A stretch of DNA of 64,000 nucleotides from Spirosoma rhododendri (GCF_012849055.1 NZ_CP051677.1:4541001-4605000); one strand, 5' to 3'; counted from the stretch's first letter, positions 1 through 8,334 are shown. Notes: a model not told the origin generated them from the letters alone. Program-made: numbers and translations.

Positions 1-289
1 CGTGCTGGCCCGTTACGACGCAGCCACCACCGACGATGCCCGGCTCAACGTAATCGGCACCGAGTACTGGCTGGCGCTCTACGGCAACGGTATCGAGTCG
101 TACAACCTGTACCGCCGGACGGGCAAGCCCGCTAATCAGCAGCCCGCCCTCGATCCGAACCCCGGCAGCTTTGCCCGTTCGTACTACTACCCGGCTTCGT
201 ACATCACCCGTAACGCCAACGCCAAGCAGAAAGCCGCCGTTACCGTGCCGGTGTTCTGGGACAACAACCCGACCAGTCTGTTCCGCTAG
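1..289 (+). CDS. SusD/RagB-family outer-membrane nutrient-binding lipoprotein, C-terminal fragment
   Basis: The reading frame is open from the window edge (frame of base 2) to a TAG at 287-289, so only about 95 C-terminal residues are visible. Motifs such as EYWLALYGNGIESYNLYRRTG and a final PVFWDNNP segment resemble the C-terminal part of SusD-like proteins, which bind glycans or peptides at the cell surface next to a SusC TonB-dependent channel. The SusC partner and the signal peptide would lie to the left of the window. The small lipoprotein gene that follows after 27 nt fits a Sus-type operon. The family call rests on partial sequence and on context. Confidence 0.72.
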   Translation, partial: VLARYDAATTDDARLNVIGTEYWLALYGNGIESYNLYRRTGKPANQQPALDPNPGSFARSYYYPASYITRNANAKQKAAVTVPVFWDNNPTSLFR

Positions 290-316
290 GCCACTCTAAC
301 TGATTCGCATCTGTTC

Positions 317-883
317 ATGAAAAAGATCATATCCTTTTTGTTTGTCGGCCTCGCTATCGCGGCCTGTCAGACCGATATCGTCAGCCACCTCGACGACAAA
401 ACGCTGGAAAACGGCGGCTATATGCGCACCGTTACCCCCTACCCTGTCAGCAACAGTACGTTCAGCGTCAGTAAGGCGAACCTGAGCGGCACAAAGCTGG
501 AACTGGTGGCTGAGGCCGTAACGCCCAACTCTGGGGCGCTGTTCTCGTCCTACGATCTGTCGATTGCGTTTGTCGATGCAACGCCGAGCAATGGCACCAA
601 GAGCGTCTCGGCCGTCGCCCTGAAATCGCTACCGTCGAGCAGCTTCGCCAAAGACGCCACAACGGGCTACCCACGTGCGACGCTGTCTATCACCGGCACC
701 GAGGCACTGAACGCCGTGAAGCTGACGTCGGCCGACATTACCGCCACTGATTATTTCACCGTAACGGCGGTTATGAACCTGACCAATGGCAAGTCGTTTT
801 CGGCGGCTAACACGGGCGTAAACATCACGGGGGGTGCTTTTTACAGCTCGCCCTTCACCTATCGCATCAACGTCGCGAACTAG
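317..883 (+). CDS. Outer-membrane lipoprotein accompanying a SusCD pair
   Basis: This 188-residue protein starts with a lipoprotein signal (MKKIISFLFVGLAIAAC) that puts the lipidated Cys near residue 17. The mature part is rich in Ser, Thr and Ala with alternating hydrophobic residues, consistent with an all-beta fold. It follows the SusD-like fragment by 27 nt and is followed by a strong terminator, so it is probably the last gene of a Sus-type uptake operon. Accessory surface lipoproteins (SusE/SusF-like or domain-of-unknown-function proteins) often hold this position. I see no catalytic motif, and the substrate cannot be deduced. Confidence 0.7.
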   Translation: MKKIISFLFVGLAIAACQTDIVSHLDDKTLENGGYMRTVTPYPVSNSTFSVSKANLSGTKLELVAEAVTPNSGALFSSYDLSIAFVDATPSNGTKSVSAVALKSLPSSSFAKDATTGYPRATLSITGTEALNAVKLTSADITATDYFTVTAVMNLTNGKSFSAANTGVNITGGAFYSSPFTYRINVAN

Positions 884-901
884 GTAGTTTTTGAGTGTAC
901 G

Positions 902-939
902 AAAAAGTCCGGCACCCACGTGGTCGCCGGACTTTTTTT
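902..939 (+). terminator. Rho-independent terminator after the Sus-type operon
   Basis: A-rich left arm ending in AAGTCCGGC (to 913), a 12-nt loop, then GCCGGACTT running into seven or more T residues at 926-939. It lies 19 nt past the lipoprotein stop codon and before the TonB-like genes. Confidence 0.88.
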
Positions 940-997
940 CGTTTATGGCTGTGCAATCGAACTGGTGCGTGCATCCATATGAGAAACCGTTTCTATC

Positions 998-1435
998 ATG
1001 GCTCGCTTCCAATTTGTTTCCCTACTTTTTTGCCTGCTGCTATGTATCAGCCAATTCGTATCTGCCCAGCAGGTTACAGCGCAGGATCTGCTGCTGCGCG
1101 AGCTTAAGCAGACGGGTGAAATTTACACCGTCGTTGAGAAACAGCCGACTTTTTCGGGCGGTCAGAACGCATTGCAACAATACCTCAGACAGCATCGGCG
1201 GTACCCCGAAGCAGCCCGTAAAGCTGGTATCTCGGGACGGGTATTTGTCGCATTCGTTGTGAATACGGATGGTAGTATTCAGGATGTAGAACTGCTCAAA
1301 GGCATTGGATTGGGGTGCGATGAAGAAGCGATTCGCCTTGTCAAGGGTATGCCGAAATGGATACCGGGTAGTCAATCTGGTAAAGCTATTCGCGTCAAAT
1401 ACAACCTTCCTATCGCTTTCGGACTGACCGAATAG
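998..1435 (+). CDS. Secreted TonB C-terminal-domain protein (first of a pair)
   Basis: The 145-residue product has a Sec-type signal (hydrophobic residues 3-20, SAQQ cleavage region) and then a TonB C-terminal fold: FSGGQNALQQYLRQ, YPEAARKAGISGRV, an FVVNTDGSI strand pair, GCDEEAIRLVKGMPKW and a final VKYNLPIAF strand. TonB normally carries an inner-membrane anchor and a Pro-rich spacer; here the domain stands alone behind a cleavable signal, so it is probably periplasmic. It is followed without any gap by a paralogue at 1436/1463. Whether it still contacts TonB-dependent receptors is not known. Confidence 0.82.
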   Translation: MARFQFVSLLFCLLLCISQFVSAQQVTAQDLLLRELKQTGEIYTVVEKQPTFSGGQNALQQYLRQHRRYPEAARKAGISGRVFVAFVVNTDGSIQDVELLKGIGLGCDEEAIRLVKGMPKWIPGSQSGKAIRVKYNLPIAFGLTE

Positions 1436-1462
1436 ATGAACCATACGATCATGATTGGCTGC

Positions 1463-1888
1463 ATGAAACACAGCTGGCTGATGAGTTGTGTAATTGGTGG
1501 GTTCGCGTTACTTTCGTCCTGCTCGACCACGCTGTTACAGGTAACTCCGAATCCACCCGATCTAAGCATATATCTGTGTTCTATGGCAAACCGTAATCCT
1601 GAATTTCCCGGCGGTATCGACGCTTTGCTCGCTTACGTCGATCAGCACAGTACGTACCCAATCGAAGCTGCTCAGGCTGCTATTACCGGGAAGGTATTTA
1701 TCTCATTCATCGTCAGCAAAACTGGCGACGTCACCAACGTCAGCGTACTACAAGGGCTCGGCTACGGCTGCGACGAAGAAGCGGTTCGACTCGTTCGGGA
1801 AATGCCCCGCTGGATACCCGGCAAACAAAACGACGAGTACGTGAACGTAAAATACACCCTACCCGTATCATTCGGCACGGGGAATTAA
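1463..1888 (+). CDS. TonB C-terminal-domain lipoprotein (second of a pair)
   Basis: I place the start at ATG 1463 because MKHSWLMSC...FALLSSC then forms a good lipoprotein signal. An in-frame ATG at 1436, directly after the previous stop, is the alternative. The mature domain repeats the TonB C-terminal pattern of its upstream neighbour (FPGGIDALLAYVDQH, YPIEAAQAAITGKVF, GCDEEAVRLVREMPRW, VKYTLPVSF). The two genes look like a tandem duplication. Lipidation would tether this copy to a membrane. The biological role is not established by the sequence. Confidence 0.78.
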   Translation: MKHSWLMSCVIGGFALLSSCSTTLLQVTPNPPDLSIYLCSMANRNPEFPGGIDALLAYVDQHSTYPIEAAQAAITGKVFISFIVSKTGDVTNVSVLQGLGYGCDEEAVRLVREMPRWIPGKQNDEYVNVKYTLPVSFGTGN

Positions 1889-1889
1889 C

Positions 1890-1920
1890 TTGGCAAGCCT
1901 TTGCGGCCTTCCTACCTTTG
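1890..1920 (+). promoter_or_regulatory. Bacteroidota-type promoter of nspC
   Basis: TTG at 1890-1892, a 20-nt spacer and TACCTTTG at 1913-1920 match the Bacteroidota -33/-7 pattern (TTG, N19-21, TAnnTTTG). The start codon of nspC is only 4 nt downstream of the -7 box, so the transcript would be nearly or fully leaderless. Confidence 0.72.
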
Positions 1921-1924
1921 CGGT

Positions 1925-3118
1925 ATGAATTCGCCCCTGCTACAGTACCTCGACAATCCCACCGGAACGAGCATTCCCTCTCCCTGTTTCGTGCTCGAAG
2001 AAGCTAAACTCCGCCGGAATCTTCAGCTCATTGATTCGGTGCAGAAATCGGCCGGTGTTACGATCATTCTGGCCCTGAAAGGCTTTTCGATGTTCAGCGC
2101 CTTCCCGCTCGTACGCGAGTATCTGAGTGGCGCAACCGCTTCATCACTCAACGAGATCAGGCTGGTAAACGAGTACATGAACGTACCGGCGCATTCGTAC
2201 ATCCCAGCCTACCGCGACGACGAATTTGCCGAAGTCCTGACCCGCAGCAGCCACCTGACGTTCAACTCCTGGAGTCAGTGGGAGCGGTTCAGCGGGCGGG
2301 TTGCGGCTTACAATGCCCAACGACAGGCCGACGGCAAACCAACAGTCTCGTGCGGCATCCGGGTCAACCCGCAGTATTCGGAAGTAGCCACGGATATGTA
2401 CAACCCCTGCGTACCCGGCTCCCGGCTTGGCTCGACCCGCGATCAGCTACCCGACCAACTCCCCGACGGGCTGGATGGTATTCACTTCCACACGCTCTGC
2501 GAAAACGATTCGTTTACGCTCGAACGGACGCTGACAGCCCTCGAAAGTCGCTTCGATGCGCTGCTGCACCAGGCCAAATGGGTCAACTTCGGCGGGGGTC
2601 ACCTGATGACCCGCGAAGGCTACGACACCGATCACCTGATCGGTTTGCTGAAAGCGTTTCGGGAAAAATATAACGTCGACATCATTCTAGAACCCGGCTC
2701 GGCCATCGCCTGGCAGACGGGCGTCCTCGTTTCGACGGTTCTCGACGTGGTCGACAGTCAGGGTATCGACGTGGCCATTCTCGATACCTCGTTTGCGGCC
2801 CACATGCCCGACACGCTCGAAATGCCCTATAAGCCCCGCATTCTGAATTCGTACCACGAGCCCGTCGCGGGCAAACCGACATACCGGCTCGGCGGCATGA
2901 CCTGCCTGGCGGGTGACTTCATGGGCGACTACTCGTTCGATGCTCCGCTCCAAATTGGCGACCAATTGGTTTTCGATGACATGATTCACTACACGATGGT
3001 TAAAACAAGCACGTTTAATGGCGTTAACCTGCCTAGCATCGGCGTCTGGAAAGAAGATGAAGCATTCTCGCTGATACGCTCCTACGGCTACGAGAGTTTC
3101 AAAGACCGCCTGAGCTAA
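1925..3118 (+). CDS. nspC: Carboxynorspermidine decarboxylase
   Basis: NspC is a PLP enzyme of the alanine-racemase-fold decarboxylase group. It removes CO2 from carboxynorspermidine or carboxyspermidine in the alternative polyamine pathway. Visible features: the PLP-lysine motif ILALKGF (Lys52), HFHTLCENDSF, the phosphate-binding FGGGHLMTREGYD, EPGSAIAWQTG, and the C-terminal GGMTCLAGDFMGDY block with the catalytic Cys. Starting at ATG 1925 gives 397 residues, the usual family length, and starts just past a -7 box; an upstream in-frame start at 1901 would overlap the promoter. The partner carboxynorspermidine dehydrogenase is not in the window. Confidence 0.93.
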   Translation: MNSPLLQYLDNPTGTSIPSPCFVLEEAKLRRNLQLIDSVQKSAGVTIILALKGFSMFSAFPLVREYLSGATASSLNEIRLVNEYMNVPAHSYIPAYRDDEFAEVLTRSSHLTFNSWSQWERFSGRVAAYNAQRQADGKPTVSCGIRVNPQYSEVATDMYNPCVPGSRLGSTRDQLPDQLPDGLDGIHFHTLCENDSFTLERTLTALESRFDALLHQAKWVNFGGGHLMTREGYDTDHLIGLLKAFREKYNVDIILEPGSAIAWQTGVLVSTVLDVVDSQGIDVAILDTSFAAHMPDTLEMPYKPRILNSYHEPVAGKPTYRLGGMTCLAGDFMGDYSFDAPLQIGDQLVFDDMIHYTMVKTSTFNGVNLPSIGVWKEDEAFSLIRSYGYESFKDRLS

Positions 3119-3180
3119 GCGATCAACGAGGGCTTGTTTACTACCTGTTTCTGTTTTATTTTGAGGTAAATTCTGCTGCT

Positions 3181-3402
3181 ATGCAAACGTTCGTCGTTGA
3201 AATTCTGGACGATAAGGCCGTTCCTCTTTTACGGGATTTGGAAAACCTGTCAGTTATCCGTCTGACAGAACAATCTGTGCTCCCAGAAATTACGACTAAC
3301 GAGCCAGTTCGGAAACGGTCGGATCAGCTTCGTGGCTCGATCAGCCCCGAAGTAGCGGCCGATTTGCACCGTCAGCTAACGGCCCTGCGTAACGAATGGT
3401 AG
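3181..3402 (+). CDS. Putative antitoxin of a VapBC-type pair
   Basis: A 73-residue acidic protein beginning QTFVVEILDDKAVPLLRDLE, a pattern common in short antitoxins preceding PIN toxins in Bacteroidota. The C-terminal half is more basic and polar and could wrap around the toxin. Its 3' end overlaps the PIN-domain gene by 7 nt, implying translational coupling. The DNA-binding type is not clear from sequence. Confidence 0.75.
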   Translation: MQTFVVEILDDKAVPLLRDLENLSVIRLTEQSVLPEITTNEPVRKRSDQLRGSISPEVAADLHRQLTALRNEW

Positions 3403-3785
3403 CTGCTTATCTAGTCGACACCAATGTGTTGATCGATTATCTGGCAGACGCATTACCCGCTGAGTACACGTATCTGGTGAATGAGCTAATCGACAACGAC
3501 GAACTGTATATATCGGTCATTACCCAGATTGAATTACTTTGTTTTGAGGCACCTGAAGCATATAATCAGTCGTGCCAAAACCTGATTTCGTTGGCGCACA
3601 CGGTACCGTTGCAGGATCCAGCCATTATTGATAAAGCGATCAGTATTCGCAAAACAGCCCGAATAAAATTGCCAGATGCGGTGGTGGCGGCAACGGCTAT
3701 CACACTCAACCGGTCACTGTTGAGTCGAAATGAGCGGGACTTCAAACGAGTTGATGAACTCCAGTACCGGAATCCGTATCACTAA
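3396..3785 (+). CDS. vapC: PIN-domain ribonuclease toxin, VapC-like
   Basis: The 129-residue protein carries the acidic PIN residues: LVDTNVLIDYL near the N-terminus, IEL in the middle, and IKLPDAVVAATA toward the C-terminus, the D...E...D pattern that binds Mg2+. VapC toxins are endoribonucleases held inactive by the cognate antitoxin, here the overlapping upstream gene. The stop codon lies inside a perfect 26-bp inverted repeat. Confidence 0.9.
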   Translation: MVAAYLVDTNVLIDYLADALPAEYTYLVNELIDNDELYISVITQIELLCFEAPEAYNQSCQNLISLAHTVPLQDPAIIDKAISIRKTARIKLPDAVVAATAITLNRSLLSRNERDFKRVDELQYRNPYH

Positions 3786-3837
3786 CAACACGCAGGCCCG
3801 GTCAGTGAGCTACTGACCGGGCCTGCGTGTTGTTAGT
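3781..3837. terminator. Perfect 26-bp inverted repeat between convergent genes
   Basis: Arms 3781-3806 and 3812-3837 are exact reverse complements with a 5-nt loop (GAGCT). The left arm contains the vapC stop codon, and the right arm ends 6 nt before the stop of the minus-strand gene. It has no long T tract, so it may act as a bidirectional terminator or as an RNA 3'-end protector. Confidence 0.7.
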
Positions 3838-3843
3838 GAATGC

Positions 3844-4551
3844 TTAGTATTGCGAACGACCTTCCGATTGCGACGATTCAGAGTCGGCGGTACCACCCGA
3901 AACGCCCATGCCGCTCACGCGCGACGCGTTGCTACGTGATGAGTTAGCTGACGAATTACCAGTCTGCGGGCTGTAGGCACTGTCACCCTCGGCTTCGCCT
4001 GCACGAATGCCGCCATCACTGCCGGTTGTATCATCCATGTAATCGACGTCGTCGGATTCATCGGCATCGTCGCGGGTACCGCCCTGACGGTCCGCCAGAT
4101 CATCGCCATCATCAGCCAGGGCCGATATACCCGCACCGCTGCGCGTGGACTCCCCGCCGACGGTACTTGTCATGGGGGCCTCTCCGCCCGTGGGTGCCGG
4201 ATGCCCCGTTCCGCCAATTTGCTGACTCATATTATGTAACGACTCCGCGAGTGATGTGAGCGTCGACTTATCTTCGGCATCGACTGTACCGGCCAGCTTC
4301 TCCGTCTGCTTCGCCAGCTTTTGCAGCGTCTGCTGTACCTGCGTCGCGTTGGGCTGCCCACCCACAAACTGGGTTTTGAGTTCATCTAATCCGCCCAGTA
4401 TGTCCGTACCGGTCGATGGGTCGGTTTTCAGAAAGCTGGTCCAGCTCTCGATGAGTGAGAGACCGTCCGTCATTGATACGCTGTTGGCATCGCCCCCGAA
4501 CGCTTTTTTCGTCAGGCTAACCAGGTTTTCGGCATGTTGATCGAGTGCCAT
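3844..4551 (-). CDS. Unknown protein A of a three-paralogue operon, with disordered tail
   Basis: I do not recognise the family. Residues 1-115 are predicted helical, with the block GLSLIESW followed by ILGGLDELK, LQKLAKQ and LTSLAESLH. The same order of blocks is found in the two upstream genes, so the three are paralogues. Residues about 115-235 are rich in Gly, Ser, Asp and Thr, contain a DD/DE-rich stretch and are probably disordered; this tail is absent from the other two. There is no signal peptide or membrane segment. It is the last gene of the minus-strand operon 5339-3844. Confidence 0.8.
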   Translation of the reverse strand: MALDQHAENLVSLTKKAFGGDANSVSMTDGLSLIESWTSFLKTDPSTGTDILGGLDELKTQFVGGQPNATQVQQTLQKLAKQTEKLAGTVDAEDKSTLTSLAESLHNMSQQIGGTGHPAPTGGEAPMTSTVGGESTRSGAGISALADDGDDLADRQGGTRDDADESDDVDYMDDTTGSDGGIRAGEAEGDSAYSPQTGNSSANSSRSNASRVSGMGVSGGTADSESSQSEGRSQY

Positions 4552-4572
4552 GAAATTGTTGGGTTTAGTAGT

Positions 4573-4947
4573 TTATGCAGTCAGACCGGCGGCCTGCTGA
4601 TGTAGATTTTCCAGTACGGCAATGAGTTGCGCCAGTTCGGTCTGCTCGGCACTGGCCTCCGGCTTACCGGCAACGGCGCGGGTTTGGCTAACCAGTTGCT
4701 CCAGCAGTTCAGCAATACGCTGATTGTCGGGGCGGTTGTAGCGTTGCGCCGTGTCTATTTCCGGCCGCAGCAGTTCGAGCGTGTCCAGAATAGCCTGTGT
4801 TTCGTCGGTACCGGCGTCATTCAAATGATTCAGCCACTTGTCGATCAGCGACAGCCCTTCCGTACCCGTTGTGGTGTCGATATTGCCGTCGAGCGTATTC
4901 ACGGTCTCGTCAATGAGCGAGATCTGGTTTTTGTCGTTGGAGATCAT
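4573..4947 (-). CDS. Unknown protein B of a three-paralogue operon
   Basis: A 124-residue acidic, mainly helical protein without signal peptide. The blocks GLSLIDKWLNHL, AILDTLELLRPEI, IAELLEQLVSQT and LAQLIAVLENLHQQ align with proteins A and C in the same operon. Its ATG overlaps the stop of the upstream gene by 4 nt, so translation is probably coupled. Function unknown; the similar size and stoichiometric layout suggest subunits of one assembly, which is inference only. Confidence 0.8.
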   Translation of the reverse strand: MISNDKNQISLIDETVNTLDGNIDTTTGTEGLSLIDKWLNHLNDAGTDETQAILDTLELLRPEIDTAQRYNRPDNQRIAELLEQLVSQTRAVAGKPEASAEQTELAQLIAVLENLHQQAAGLTA

Positions 4948-5339
4948 ACAGCGTCTTCGTTTTCTACGTCCGTTGTATTGATTTGTTGACCCGACTGAAG
5001 GTCGGCAAGCCCATCGGCAAAGTCTTTCAGCACCGTCGACAGATTTTGAAGTTCGGCGATGTACTCGGTAGCAGCTGCGTTGTTGGCCAGATCGACGGTC
5101 ATACCCGACAGGCCGTGCATCAGCCCGTCGATTTCGTGCAGGTCGTTTTTGTAGATGGCATCGCGCAGCTTTTCGAGCGGCTCAGCCACCCACTGGGTAC
5201 TGACATTTGAGCGAACAACGAAGATCCATTCCTGCACCAGGTCGGCCCCGGCGTCGGGCGTAGGGGCGTCTTCACTACCCCCAAGCATGGCCAGCGTACG
5301 CTCAACCATACTGTCGATTTTCTCCTTTTCGTGATTCAT
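4944..5339 (-). CDS. Unknown protein C of a three-paralogue operon (first gene)
   Basis: A 131-residue acidic helical protein with ADLVQEWIFVV, VAEPLEKLRDAI and YIAELQNLSTVLKDFADGL, positions equivalent to the blocks in A and B. It is the most divergent of the three and the promoter-proximal one. It follows a terminator on the same strand at 5484-5450. No known catalytic or binding motif is visible. Confidence 0.8.
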   Translation of the reverse strand: MNHEKEKIDSMVERTLAMLGGSEDAPTPDAGADLVQEWIFVVRSNVSTQWVAEPLEKLRDAIYKNDLHEIDGLMHGLSGMTVDLANNAAATEYIAELQNLSTVLKDFADGLADLQSGQQINTTDVENEDAV

Positions 5340-5449
5340 ACCGTTGCTGAGTTATGTTGAAACAGAACCGGTAATACGGGCAAATGTTCGGCCTTTGTGT
5401 TGGTTTTACCGGAACGGGACACCCCCACTCGGGCCAACCGGTTAAACAC

Positions 5450-5484
5450 AAAAAACCTGCATACCAGAAAGCGTGCAGGTTTTT
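5450..5484 (-). terminator. Rho-independent terminator after the UDP-glucuronate decarboxylase gene
   Basis: Read on the minus strand, AAAAACCTGCA, a 12-nt loop, then TGCAGGTTTTTT. It separates the UDP-sugar genes from the three-paralogue operon downstream. Confidence 0.82.
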
Positions 5485-5567
5485 AAAGACAGCTAAAGTA
5501 GTACTGCTCAAGGCAATACTACGACAAAAGTAAGGCCTTCCGCTTTAATACAAGCAGGCCATATACG

Positions 5568-6548
5568 CTATTTTTTAGCGAACTCCCGGTGATAAGCCGC
5601 GTGGTACAGCTCTTCTTCGGGTAGGTTCTTGAAGTATTCATAGGTGATGCGCAATCCTTCCGAACGGGAAACTTTCGGTTCCCAGCCGAGAATCGCTTTC
5701 GCCTTGGTAATATCAGGTTGCCGCTGCTTCGGATCGTCTTTGGGCAGCTCTTTGAAAACCAGCTTCTGCGTTGTGCCGGTCAGCTTGATGATCTCCTCGC
5801 CAAACTCTTTGATCGTGATCTCCGACGGATTACCGACGTTGACCGGGTAAGCGTAGTCGCTCAACAACAGGCGGTAGATGCCTTCTACCAGATCGTCGAC
5901 GTAGCAGAACGAACGCGTCTGACTACCATCACCAAACACCGTCAGGTCTTCACCGCGCAGGGCCTGGCCGATGAAAGCGGGCAATACCCGACCGTCGTTC
6001 AGCCGCATGCGGGGGCCGTAGGTGTTAAAAATCCGGACAATGCGCGTTTCCAGCCCGTGGTAGGTATGGTAGGCCATCGTCATCGCTTCCTGAAAACGCT
6101 TGGCTTCGTCGTACACACCGCGCGGGCCAACCGGGTTTACGTTACCCCAGTACTCTTCGGGCTGTGGGTGGATTGTCGGGTCACCGTAGATTTCCGACGT
6201 CGATGCGATCAGCACGCGGGCTTTCTTCACCCGCGCCAGACCCAGGCAATTGTGAATACCCAGCGATCCCACTTTCAGCGTCTGAATCGGGATTTTCAGG
6301 TAATCGATCGGGCTGGCCGGCGACGCGAAGTGCAGAATGTAGTCCAGCTCACCCGGCACGTGGATGAACTTCGATACGTCGTGGTGATAGAACTCGAAAT
6401 TCGGCAGTTTGAACAGGTGCTCAAGGTTGCGGATGTCGCCTGTGATCAGGTTGTCCATCGCAATTACGTGATACCCTTCCTTGATAAACCGGTCGCACAG
6501 GTGCGAGCCCAAAAAGCCGGCCCCGCCGGTAATAAGTACTCGTTTCAT
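5568..6548 (-). CDS. UDP-glucuronate decarboxylase (UDP-xylose synthase)
   Basis: This extended short-chain dehydrogenase converts UDP-glucuronate to UDP-xylose through a 4-keto intermediate using bound NAD+. The Rossmann glycine motif GGAGFLGS is at residues 8-15, the serine/threonine site in ASTSEIYG near 115-122, and the catalytic Tyr146 and Lys150 are in YDEAK. The substrate-binding segment [18 protein letters not shown] is characteristic of this family. The 326-residue length is normal. Upstream on the same strand is the UDP-glucose dehydrogenase that makes its substrate. UDP-xylose would feed exopolysaccharide or surface glycan synthesis. Confidence 0.95.
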   Translation of the reverse strand: MKRVLITGGAGFLGSHLCDRFIKEGYHVIAMDNLITGDIRNLEHLFKLPNFEFYHHDVSKFIHVPGELDYILHFASPASPIDYLKIPIQTLKVGSLGIHNCLGLARVKKARVLIASTSEIYGDPTIHPQPEEYWGNVNPVGPRGVYDEAKRFQEAMTMAYHTYHGLETRIVRIFNTYGPRMRLNDGRVLPAFIGQALRGEDLTVFGDGSQTRSFCYVDDLVEGIYRLLLSDYAYPVNVGNPSEITIKEFGEEIIKLTGTTQKLVFKELPKDDPKQRQPDITKAKAILGWEPKVSRSEGLRITYEYFKNLPEEELYHAAYHREFAKK

Positions 6549-6633
6549 TGGTAGGTTTAAAGTTTACAGTTTTAGGTTTAAGGTTTGGTGTCTGACAACA
6601 TTAAACAACAAACCTTAAACTTTAAACCAACAA
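6549..6633. repeat. Imperfect palindromic intergenic repeat (GTTTAAGGTTT type)
   Basis: Left part contains repeated GGTTTAAAGTTT and GGTTTAAGGTTTG words; the right part is AACAAACCTTAAACTTTAAACC, split here as AACAAACCTTAAAC plus TTTAAACC. The whole spacer between the two co-directional UDP-sugar genes can fold into one long hairpin. Confidence 0.75.
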
Positions 6634-7965
6634 TTAGGCTTTCTGCTCGACGGGAGCCAGGACGGCTTCGCGACCGACGCTGTAATAGGTGTAGTTCATT
6701 TCGCGCATCTGGTCGATTTCGTACACGTTACGACCGTCAAAGATGACCTGATTTTTCATCAGCAGATTCATCTTGTCGAAATCGGGGGTGCGGAACAGCG
6801 GCCATTCGGTCACGATCATCAGCGCATCGGCATCGTCGAGTGCCGCGTACTGCGTGTGTGCGTAAACAATGCTGTTGCCCATGATATTGCGCACGTTCTC
6901 CATGGCTTCGGGATCGTATACCGTTACCTTGGCACCGGCTTCCAGCAGGGCCCGGATGTTGTCGAGAGCGGGTGCTTCCCGAATATCGTCGGTGTAGGGT
7001 TTGAAAGCCAGACCCCACACAGCAATGGTCTTGCCTTTCAGGTCGTTGCCGAAGTGGTTCATCACGTAGGGCAGCATTTTCACTTTCTGGCTGTCGTTAA
7101 CTTCCATCACCGACTTCAGTACTTTGAAATCGTAATCGAAATCTTTCGCCGTTTTCGCCAGTGCCTGTACGTCTTTCGGGAAGCAGCTACCGCCGTAGCC
7201 GATACCGGCAAACAGGAAACGCTTGCCAATACGGCTGTCGGTACCAATACCACGCCGGATGTCGTCGACGTTGGCGCCTGCCCGTTCGCACAGGTTGGCG
7301 ATTTCGTTCATAAACGTGATTTTCGTGGCCAGGAACGCGTTAGCGGCATATTTGGTCATCTCCGCAGACCGCTCATCCATGAAGATGATAGGGTTACCCT
7401 GCCGCACGAGTGGTGCGTAAAGCCGATTCATCACCGTTTTTGCCCGCTCCGATTTGGTGCCGATCACGACGCGATCCGGCTTCATGAAATCTTCAACGGC
7501 CACACCTTCCCGCAGGAATTCAGGATTCGACACCACGTCGAAGTCGACTTTGGCATTGTCGGCGATGTGCGCGTGCACTTTCTCGGCAGTTCCTACCGGT
7601 ACCGTGCTTTTATCGATGATAACCGCGTACTGATTCAGGAGCGGCCCCAGGTCCGACGCTACTTTCAGGATGTATTTCAGATCGGCCGATCCATCTTCGC
7701 CCGGCGGGGTCGGCAGCGCGAGGAAGATCACCTCAGCCCCCTTGATACCCTCTTCCAGGTCGGTTGTGAACGTCAGCCGCCCCTGTTCTACGTTGCGGTT
7801 GAACAGAACATCAAGTCCGGGTTCGTAAATCGGAATAATACCGTTGTTCAGTTTCTCAACTTTCCGCACGTCAATGTCGACGCAGGTTACCTGATTGCCG
7901 GTTTCGGCGAAACAAGTGCCTGTTACGAGTCCCACGTACCCAGTACCTACAACTGCCAGTTTCAT
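6634..7965 (-). CDS. ugd: UDP-glucose 6-dehydrogenase
   Basis: The enzyme oxidises UDP-glucose twice with NAD+ to give UDP-glucuronate. The N-terminal Rossmann motif VVGTGYVGLVTG is at residues 5-16. The conserved lysines of the MTKYAANAFLATKITF region are near 203-218, and the catalytic Cys261 lies in GIGYGGSCFPKD. The C-terminal domain includes GLAFKPYTDDIREAPA. Its 443 residues match the family length. It precedes the UDP-xylose synthase gene, so the pair forms a two-step UDP-xylose pathway. Confidence 0.96.
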   Translation of the reverse strand: MKLAVVGTGYVGLVTGTCFAETGNQVTCVDIDVRKVEKLNNGIIPIYEPGLDVLFNRNVEQGRLTFTTDLEEGIKGAEVIFLALPTPPGEDGSADLKYILKVASDLGPLLNQYAVIIDKSTVPVGTAEKVHAHIADNAKVDFDVVSNPEFLREGVAVEDFMKPDRVVIGTKSERAKTVMNRLYAPLVRQGNPIIFMDERSAEMTKYAANAFLATKITFMNEIANLCERAGANVDDIRRGIGTDSRIGKRFLFAGIGYGGSCFPKDVQALAKTAKDFDYDFKVLKSVMEVNDSQKVKMLPYVMNHFGNDLKGKTIAVWGLAFKPYTDDIREAPALDNIRALLEAGAKVTVYDPEAMENVRNIMGNSIVYAHTQYAALDDADALMIVTEWPLFRTPDFDKMNLLMKNQVIFDGRNVYEIDQMREMNYTYYSVGREAVLAPVEQKA

Positions 7966-8033
7966 ATGAACTTGTTATAAATGAGTGTCTTTAATCGATC
8001 TGCGTTGCCAGCCGCTCGACAGACTGGCACTCG

Positions 8034-8041
8034 CAAAAATA
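8034..8041 (-). promoter_or_regulatory. Possible -7 box for ugd in the 369-nt divergent spacer
   Basis: On the minus strand TATTTTTG fits TAnnTTTG about 68 nt before the ugd start. No clear -33 TTG is seen at the expected spacing. The rest of the divergent region 7966-8334 shows no gene and no strong repeat. Confidence 0.4.
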
Positions 8042-8334
8042 GGAGTTTTTTAATAAATGCCCCGTTTACTCACTCCATACTGACTAAACGGTGTCTCCGG
8101 GTATGCAATGAATTCCGGTTCGGCCACGAAAAACGTACGGTTTAACGCCTGCCTGATGCACCCGCAAAGAAGGGCATAAACCAAATTATCAGCCGATAGT
8201 AGGCTAAATATCAACGAATTGTTTGTTACTGCCGGTATATACGAATACCTGCAAATCTTGACCCATAACAGTTTGCCGCGTCACTTATTTTTTGGATATT
8301 AGGGTATTATCACTTCATTAGCAGGCACCTGTAC

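Noticed and set aside
891..1262. Open frames overlapping the terminator and the first TonB-like gene
   Set aside because: They read through a strong terminator and in the wrong frame of the conserved TonB domain.
5718..6554. 278-residue open frame on the + strand over the UDP-glucuronate decarboxylase
   Set aside because: Antisense shadow of a well-conserved gene; no protein-like motifs and no promoter.
6856..7980. 374-residue open frame on the + strand over ugd
   Set aside because: Antisense shadow of ugd; composition reflects the codon usage of the real gene.
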